A stretch of DNA of 64,000 nt from Ectocarpus siliculosus (Eukaryota; Sar; Phaeophyceae; Ectocarpales; Ectocarpaceae), in NCBI GenBank assembly GCA_000310025.1, contig FN648395.1, forward strand, positions 91,417-155,416, in the 5' to 3' direction. Each line of letters begins with the position of its first letter. Positions within the stretch are counted from its first letter, which is position 1. The position numbers were made by a program, and so were the translations under genes. Shown one piece after another: positions 56,507 to 64,000 of this stretch. The notes below the pieces were generated by a model. That model searched no databases, had not been told where the DNA came from, and saw only the letters and a program-made list of their open reading frames with translations.

Positions 56507-58870
56507 TGGTGAATATGGGCGATTTTGGCAACACCACAGGAGTGACGCGTAGTTGCACAGCACCGTTGTGTGGGCGTGGGTATTGTCGGTAGCCAGACGT
56601 ATTGTATGATCATATGTTCAGCTACTCTCACATTACAAAGACACATGGGTAGTCCTTGTTGGATTTTTCAACATGTCCCGCCGTTGTCGAGCATGGAGCT
56701 CCGCGTGAGATGAAAAGGGGGGGGGCGTGCCGTACACTGATTTGTGGGTGTTCCAGAATTGCTTTTCGTTTGTCTACTGTATTTTACAAACAACCATGAA
56801 CATCAGGGTTGTGTGAGACGTGGCACGATTGTACAGAAGAAATACAAAGACGTTGTACTCCCATTTTCTTCCCATAGTCGGCAGTCATGGGTGCACGAAG
56901 ATGAAAGTGACTCTCATTTAGGTTGGTCACCTTGGTACATTTACAAGGTTGTCAAGTAGTCACGGGGGTTCCGAGACGGTATCACCGGGCCTTGTTTTTC
57001 GATGGATGGGTGGAAGCGAGAAGCTTGCACCAGGTGTACGTCGCACGGTGCATACGGGTTAGGTTTGTTGGAGGGCTGAACCGTGGTTTGAGACCACTCA
57101 TTTTGCCCATCTTGTGCGTGTAGCATGGGTACTTGCGCATAGGACGCTGCGTATTAGTACACCACATCTCGTGCGATTGCACCGAGTTCATATTCACGGT
57201 AGATTGGTGAACGCGGTCCGGACGGACGGAAGTGGACATCGGTGGTGCAGAGGGCGAGGCGGGTACAGCCAGGTTTGTGCTGTTTCGGACCCTGTGGATC
57301 CGAACCAGCTGATGCTCAAGGTTCGTGTAGAATGGAGGTACTGTACATATCATTCCCGCGGAATGAGACCGGACGAGAGGTGCGGATGGAATACTTGGCG
57401 ATGGAGGAGACTAGGAAGGGCGAAGCAAAGAGCAAGGGTGTGTACAGGCAACAGCCCGAGAACTTGAATATTGCATGCCTCCCTGCCTTTGCTTCGCTGT
57501 TGTGTGAATTTGTGAAGCTGTGAACGAACTTGCTTGGTCTACTCTGCCAGTGACTTGTCGCGCCTCGCCTTGTGAACAACAACAACACCGTACACCACTT
57601 ACTGCACGCGATGAAGCAGGCACTGCCCTTGATGACCACTATGCACCTTCCCCGACAAAACGTATGAACTGCACATCTTTTGCACGCCTTGGAACCGGAC
57701 CCGCCGGTGCGAAACGTTTGAGTTCTTTCTCGAGCAATTTCCTTGCTGTTCAGAAACTGAGGACTTTTCGCAACGATACTCAAACTCTGATCCCGTTGAT
57801 CGGGTATGCCCGTGCGACTTGAAAGCAATAGAGGAAATGGCGGTTTAGACTGCTGGGCTTTCCACACAACAGGTGGACTGGCAATGGAGCAAACCAGATT
57901 CTGACGCGGCTATTGAAGAAGGCAGACCACGTTCCCACGGATAAGGTCTGCAAGCCCATTAACTTGCATCGCATCCGCACCCGGCACTACGACGTGGAAC
58001 GGGATGCCGAAAAATGGTTTATTCGCTACGATCCAAGTGGTAGTCTCTCAGCATCGTAGATATGTGCATCGGTACTACGCTGGCTATCGGCGGCACGGAA
58101 TGAAACTTGTGCCGGTACCGGGAAGAAATGAAAGTCATAGTGCAGCACAATTCACATGCCAAGGGCAGCCAGAATGTTGCATGCGAGGGTTAAGGTAAAC
58201 TAGAGTAGTTGCGCCGTGCACAATGTCGACATTTGCGCGAACAAAGTAGACTTGGTATGTCTTGCTGCTGCTACGGCTTGTGCTCTTGCACACGCGCAAC
58301 GTTGTATCCTCATCGCCTCTACATATTTTTTTCACTCTGCCAGCGATATAGTGCATGTAAGGTTCTTCCATGACTACAAACAACCGTCCCTTGAAAACAA
58401 CTACTTAGTAGTGAACGATGCATACGCATCAGCAGCCTCGAAATTGAACACCCTCTCCCGCAGCACGATGTGGGCACACCTTGCCTTGCCTTGGCAGGTG
58501 AAAAATCACGTGGCTGGAAGATCAGTTGGCACCACGTACACCGTCAGGCTCAAGACGGCGGGTTCGAACATCTCCTGGGGCGATATCGCCCGAGATACCT
58601 GTGCAAAACGAAACTGCTCGAAAATTTGAATGTTGTTTACATATATCACGGACGGGCTACGCGCCTAACAAGACCGGACGGGATATGCGGCCACAACAAG
58701 ACCGGACGGGCTATGCGCCCACGACCCATCGATGTATGTATGCAGTTTATGCATACAAAAGTAGCGCATAGCTACAACGAGTTCCACTTTTGGACAAAAA
58801 AGCTAACGCATTTCCATTGGATCGCGGTACACCCTGAGATCGCGTTACCCCCGTACTTGAAACCTCCGAC
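56507..58870. other. Gene-poor region with isolated open stretches
   Basis: No complete gene is recognised. Plus-strand open stretches at 57200-57520 (around EVLYISFPRNETGREVRMEY) and 57832-58059 look less random than their surroundings but have no supported start or splice sites. Confidence 0.35.
57832..58059 (+). other. Open stretch without Met start, possible exon or gene fragment
   Basis: 76 codons between stops, including LLKKADHVPTDKVCKPINLH and RDAEKWFIRYDPSGSLSAS. The composition is charged and protein-like. I do not recognise a family. It could be a decayed transposase or a terminal exon of an unseen gene. Confidence 0.3.
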
Positions 58871-59448
58871 GACATGATTGCCAAACGATTGTGTGTCGTG
58901 TGTGGGCACAACTCGGCGGCGGGAAATAATGTCTTTCCGCCCGCGGGATTCGTATTTTGCCGCGTTTAGATTTCACCGCATATCTTTGTGGTCGTGTGTG
59001 TCTTTGTACATGCATTGAATGTGTGTGTGGGCTTCCTCTCAACAACCTAGCATCCTGTCCACCGGCGGGGTGCTAACGACTCGTTGCTCGAACGCAATGG
59101 CTGACGGGAATTTTCCAGTGGAAACTTCCTGGATAGAAACTTCCTGGATACAACTTCCTGGAACAACATCAAATTTCGGATTTGTTTTGAGAGCGACCGC
59201 ACGGGGGCGGGTGCGATGCTCGCAACCTTCCACCCCCCGGCCACACCAACAGCAACCAGCACGCCATCTTATCCGTCGTTCGAGCTCCCCGCAAGGTCAG
59301 CCAGCAGAAAACAGTCAGCTCCTCGCGAGGAACATTCAGGGGCCAGGTCGGGCCTGTCTCTGCATCACCTCCCCAGCGGGATCGCGTCACCATGAGGTAC
59401 AAGGACATGCTGTCTCTTGTTTTGCCACACTGACTTGTGTTATTCCGC

Positions 59449-59787
59449 GGGCAGTCCATCCATGCGCTGCCCATGCACACTTCATGGTCTGCCCAAGGGA
59501 AATTCATGGACTGCCGATGAAGTGCCCATGAGCTGGCCGTGGACCCCCGAAAGTGTGGGAGACCACAACAGCAGCTGTAGCAGCGGCCTCCTTTGTTACA
59601 GAGCAAATATTTTCCTCGTCTTCCTGTCCGCCGCCACATTAAACAGTGAACACCCTCACTTCCCTACAGTACAGCAGACAGTAGCAGCGGTTCCTTTGTT
59701 GCGGAGAAGAAATAAATGTTGAAGGGCGCATGGGGAGCTTCATGGACTGCCGATGGAGTGCCCATGAGCTGCCCATGGGCGGATTAA
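59449..59787. repeat. Two clusters of CATGGGCAGCCCATG-type palindromes
   Basis: Clusters at 59449-59545 and 59728-59787 contain GCCCATGAGCTGCCCATGGG, TTCATGGACTGCCGATG and related units on both strands. They are related to the clusters at 63022-63170 and 63336-63407. Adjacent sequence is also partly shared: GGCCTCCTTTGTTAC recurs near 59585 and 59820. Confidence 0.75.
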
Positions 59788-60877
59788 CAACGGGGGACCC
59801 ACAACGCACAGTAGTAGCAGCGGCCTCCTTTGTTACGGAGCAAACATCTAGACTAATAGTTTGTTTGTCTTTCGCTCCGTCACATTGGACCACCGCACGA
59901 CAGCAGTCTTGTAGCGGCGACCTCCTTTTTGTCCGCAGGAGAAAATAACATGACGTGTGGTTCCTCGTTGAAATTTGTACGTCTTTCGCTCCTCCACGTT
60001 GGACCGACACACGATTTTTGTCACACCTATTCTTGGCGCCACGGCCCTCAATCGCCGGAGCTGCGGATCGTCAGCAGTAGGTCGTGGCATCAGCTACTGC
60101 TGTGGTAGACCCGCAGTTCAGGAGATAGATACCCGAGGGGGTGAACACAGCTGTGCCAAAACGTCCAGTGAGTCAGTAGTGTCATCGGTGCAATAATGCG
60201 GCGCGCTAGCAAATATACATACGACATAGGACCATCGACGACCCCGCCCCAGCAGCAGAGAGATACATGTCGATCTGAAAATGCCACCACACTTGCCACC
60301 TCTCCATAGTGCCCTCTAATAATAACAGGCTCTCAGGTCAGTCTTGAGCGCCCGCCATTTCGTCGTTGACTTGAAAATAGAGTCTAACATGTAGCTTGCT
60401 ACAGCAGAACATTCGAGGAAATTTCCCCCCCTCAATCTCGATTTGGTAAGTTGAACAAGCCCGTACTCGCCAAATTGTTCGTGTATACCTACACCTGCCA
60501 ACGTTCGCCGGCTGAAGCTCGCCTACGCCTATATGCTGAAACCACGACGCCACAACAACCAGGCGCCACCAGCGAGGGATCAACACGTGAAAACAGGGAG
60601 AAATTCAGGTAATAGTTCCGCCGGCGCTCTACGGATTCTTTGCCAATCTACGTGTTGGATGTACTCACAGCATCAACAGATTATTGCGAGCAAGAATTTC
60701 CCGAGCAGATGGAGCGGGGAGTTTGGGGGTTCAATGGTTGCTATGGATTAGATTTGGTGGTACCAACTTTATCACATATTGCAGGTTTGAGGGTATGGGT
60801 GTCTACAACGGAATTTGTGTGCGTGGCTTGTGGTTCCTCACTTCCTTTTTCTGTGTATAATCAAGTCCTTTTTCCGG

Positions 60878-61066
60878 CTCTCACGCCAACCCCGGCTTCC
60901 ACGCCCATACTCCGGCTATCACGCCAACCCGGCTTCCACGCCTTCAGGACTCCCACGTCCCTACATATACCTTTACATCAGGGCCACCACGCCACCCGGC
61001 TTCCACGCCACAACTATATTATACACGAGCTTCCACGCTCCACCACGTAGAAGGGCTTTCACGCCC
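60878..61066. repeat. Degenerate GGCTTCCACGCC repeats
   Basis: At least ten imperfect copies of (G)GCTTCCACGCC/TATCACGCCAACC with spacings of about 15-35 bp. No coding frame runs through the whole set. Confidence 0.75.
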
Positions 61067-61839
61067 GCGGATAGTTTCTACATTTTGACCGTTGGCAGTA
61101 CCCAGCTGCTGGCACCTTTTGTTTCCCACTACGGGACCCCGCGCCGAGGCACCCACGCACAAAGCTACTCAACACTACGAGACACAGACTTTAGACTGTA
61201 GACTATTTCTCCTGTGTAGAGATGGATTTATTGTGTCGAATATTATAGTGTACAGGTGTAACAAAAGAATAGAAAAAGGTGTGTGAAGGGTGGGGGGTAC
61301 TGCTGCAGACCAGGTATGTACATGTCTATGTTAGCCTCGCCTCGACCGTGGGGGGCGGAAGAAGTCTCCTCTGAGGGAGCTCCTGGCGGGGGATGGAAGA
61401 GATATTCGTGGAAGGGCAAGCCCGCAACGCTTCTCTGCGTGACAAACAACTTTTGGTGCCTTGACCAGTGCCTCCCTAGTGTACTGGCCTGGTGTATGCA
61501 TATCTTGCGTGTGACTACCGGGTTCCCGTTCATTATTTTTCGAAAACGACAGGCAAACTGTCACTTAAAAAATCGCTTGTCATCTCAACTTGTCTCAACG
61601 GAAAATACTGTTTCACTAAACCCAACACTGCTGTGCAGTAGTACATAGGGTGGGGAAAAAGAGCCACGGGCCACGACTCAATATGTTCCAGAACTCTGTT
61701 TGCGACGCTGTGCGAGATACACTGATACACTGCTTCCACGCAGCAACCGAACACACGCGCGCGCCCGGTGATGCCCGCAATCAAAGTCTACATAACAATC
61801 TTTCGTTTTATTGATTCACTGGGAGCCCGCTGGAAAATT

Positions 61840-62400
61840 ATCTCGAGCGCTCCATTTCGGCTCTCTCTCGGGCTCTCACAGAGCTGCATGTTCGTCTCTC
61901 CGGGATCTTCGACATCTTTCATGCGCTTCTTTATTATTCTGCTTTCTTGACGCTTGTATGTTTTCTCGTTATTATGCGTCTGCCTCACTCGGGTCTGGCT
62001 CGGTCTCTCCCGGTCACCCCTTTCCTCTACTCCCCATCCACGACGTATCGCATTCTATGCTAGTCTCTCTCTTGTTTTACTCACCCGCTCTGTCTCTCGG
62101 CCCTCACATGCCGGGGTACGTACGTTGTACATGTTAAGATTCCGTGGTCGCTTTGTTGTCATTTCTCCGCTCTCCTCTCATGTATGATTTCTCAATCTCT
62201 GTCGCTCGCTGGCGTAACCTTTTCGCCCCTCTCCTCTGCTCCCCCATCCATCCATCCACACATCACATTGCATGCCATTCTCTCTCTCCCCTCTCATACA
62301 CTAGCCTATCTCTCGGCTTTCACATCATGTCGGCTCTCACATCTCGCTTTCTGCACGTATTCCCATCTTCCGGGATCTTTGGAGCTTTCTTGTGATGCTT
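61840..62400. repeat. Diverged pyrimidine-rich tandem duplication (two units of about 230-290 bp)
   Basis: Unit elements recur in order: CTCCCC(C)ATCCA then a GCATTCTATGC/GCATGCCATTC segment, TCTCTCGG(C)CTCACAT, and CTTCCGGGATCTTTGGA/CTCCGGGATCTTCGACA. Divergence is high, and CT-richness inflates the apparent similarity. Confidence 0.5.
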
Positions 62401-63021
62401 TCCGTTCAACCTTCCGCTTCTGTTCTCACATTCGTATCTATACTGGTTATTCTGTCCCACCTGCTCGCGGCAACCGGACGTCCTTTCCCGATACGTGCAG
62501 CTCATCTTTTCTGTCATCATGGACACGGTGTGCGAGAATGTTGGAGGTGCTCATGATCCTTCTGCTGGGGCTCTCCGCGTTGTTGGATACCTCCGCAGGT
62601 GGGCGGGTGGGTGGGTTCGAGCAACATTGGGGAACACCATCGATCGATGGATATGTGAATACGTGTTTTCACCACGGTCAACTCCTCTCGGTGGTCAACA
62701 CCATACCGCAGCTTCTCCAACTTTGTTCCGCGACACAAAGTAGAATAGCGGTATTTTGATCCAATACGCTGGTGGTACGCAACGTTGATTCGATGCTTGC
62801 GAAGGCAGGTAGACACCGAACGGGGGGGGGTTATTCGCTTGCAAACACAGGACTTACAGCAGTGTGGCGTGTGATCTCATTAAGTATGTTCACCTCGTCG
62901 AGTAGCGAGTTGCCGACTGCCCCGGTTGTTTAGTTGGTTAGTGCGAAATCACAATCGTGTGCGGCTCCACACCCCCTTACAGGACGGGTCTCCCACACCT
63001 TGCGGTGGTTTTGCTCAACCG

Positions 63022-63407
63022 TCCATGGAGCACCCATGGGCAGCCCGTGCGTGCCCCATGGGCTGCCCATGGACAACCCACGGGTCGAACATGGGCACTC
63101 CATGGTGGGAACTTCGTGGACGGTTCATGGGCTGCCCGTGGTTCATGGGCAGCCCATGAACCGTCAATGAATGCCCTTCAACGGAACCAGTGCACTACAA
63201 CAAAATCTGTTTTGGAAGGGCCTTATTACGGCTAATAGCCCTAACTCTAACCCCAAGCCCACGCGATACGTGCTAGGTTCGCCTTGGGAGGCTAAGTTCT
63301 AGGTTAATAAGCCAGTGGCGAAGTTCTAGGTTGAAGTGCCCACGGTGGTCAGCTCATGGGGAGTCTATGAAGTGCCCATGGGCAGCCCATGGGCTGCCCA
63401 TTGGCGG
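63022..63407. repeat. Dense CATGGGCAGCCCATG palindrome clusters
   Basis: 63022-63170 carries at least eight half-sites such as CCCATGGGCAGCCCGTG and GGTTCATGGGCTGCCCGTGG, forming nested palindromes. A second cluster at 63336-63407 includes CCCATGGGCAGCCCATGGGC. The region between (63235-63335) has two GTTCTAGGTT units. Confidence 0.8.
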
Positions 63408-64000
63408 TTTAGCAGAACTGCCTACCAGTAGTGAGGGAGATTGCAGTTTCCCCCAGAAGAAGTTATTGACAAGAGTGACCGCTTTTCTTGCAATAGGCAA
63501 ATATTTCCTTCGTAGGACAATTTTGGTTGCCGCAGGTAGGTGTGCTGGATCGGTGTGAAACATTTTGCGAATAGCGATATTTGATCCTGTTTCGGAGGAA
63601 TCGATCTCACGCAGCAGAGTTTGTGGAGTCGCGTGATATGTCCTTGCAGCAGTCATTTGGCGACGTTCAGACTCACATCGATATGCCCCTTTTAGAACGG
63701 GATCTGTGTTCTACCTCGGCCGATCCCTCAATTTGGGATTTTCCCTATTTGAAGGGTTCCACATGTGTAAAGGAAGGTGTAGCGCATGGGGTCCGAACGC
63801 TATAGCCTCTTCACTTTGACGACACAGCGTTGCTAGACTTACTGCCTTAGACCAGTTGACTTAAACAACCTTGATTTCCACGAAATGGAAACAATTTCCA
63901 TCGTTCAGAGAGAGCGTCAGCTCGATGTTTACCCTACCGTGTTCATGGGCCGACGTCATCGGGACTTGGTCTATGCCTTGTTCTATGCCTCGAACTGCCA
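63408..64000. other. Right edge of window
   Basis: No gene is recognised. Short open frames only; nothing with motif or splice support. Confidence 0.4.

Noticed and set aside
55348-58700. Integrated phaeovirus (EsV-1-like provirus)
   Set aside because: Only an EsV-1-7 repeat gene is present. That family is common in brown-algal nuclear genomes, and no viral core gene is seen nearby.
63238-63262. Telomere-like CCCTAACTCTAACCCC
   Set aside because: It is only two imperfect units, with no array; too short to be an interstitial telomere.

Overview
The window looks like nuclear DNA of a brown alga (Phaeophyceae, Ectocarpus-like). Two observations support this. Its genes have short exons, often 70-260 bp, separated by long GT-AG introns rich in (CT)n/(GA)n. 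It also carries a gene built from EsV-1-7 repeats (C-x4-C-x16-C-x2-H), a family expanded in brown algae and first noted in a phaeovirus. No prokaryotic operons, CRISPR array, rRNA or convincing tRNA was seen.

Layout. 280-6011 (+): a six-exon alpha-kinase (MHCK/eEF2K type). 8179-17195 and 24949-33357: a large direct duplication of about 8-9 kb. Each copy carries a seven-exon minus-strand gene for a RING-H2 protein, and both copies keep all splice sites and phases. The space between the copies holds a decayed retroelement (gag-like, assembly gap, RT-RNase H; about 17.6-21.4 kb) and truncated LINE-like tails. 35012-38454 (-): a five-exon mitochondrial-type [2Fe-2S] ferredoxin. It is divergent, across 224 bp, from a plus-strand gene that starts at 38679 and also begins with a presequence-like exon. 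42288-47407 (-): a five-exon Yip1/YIPF5-type Golgi membrane protein.

From 47.8 kb onward mobile DNA dominates. It includes a 3.1-kb LTR element with two identical 341-bp LTRs and a 5-bp target duplication but no pol; its interior holds a 107-bp alternating satellite. A 1-kb imperfect foldback follows, then a 1.68-kb hAT-like element with 8-bp flanking repeats and dense TACTCA/TGAGTA subterminal arrays. Next comes the EsV-1-7 repeat gene, broken by one apparent frameshift. The last 7 kb is gene-poor, with recurring CATGGGCAGCCCATG palindromes.

The genes are not functionally linked in any obvious way. Exon models were built by hand from reading frame, splice consensus, intron phase and family motifs. 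For the RING genes, agreement between the two copies was also used. No database search was possible.
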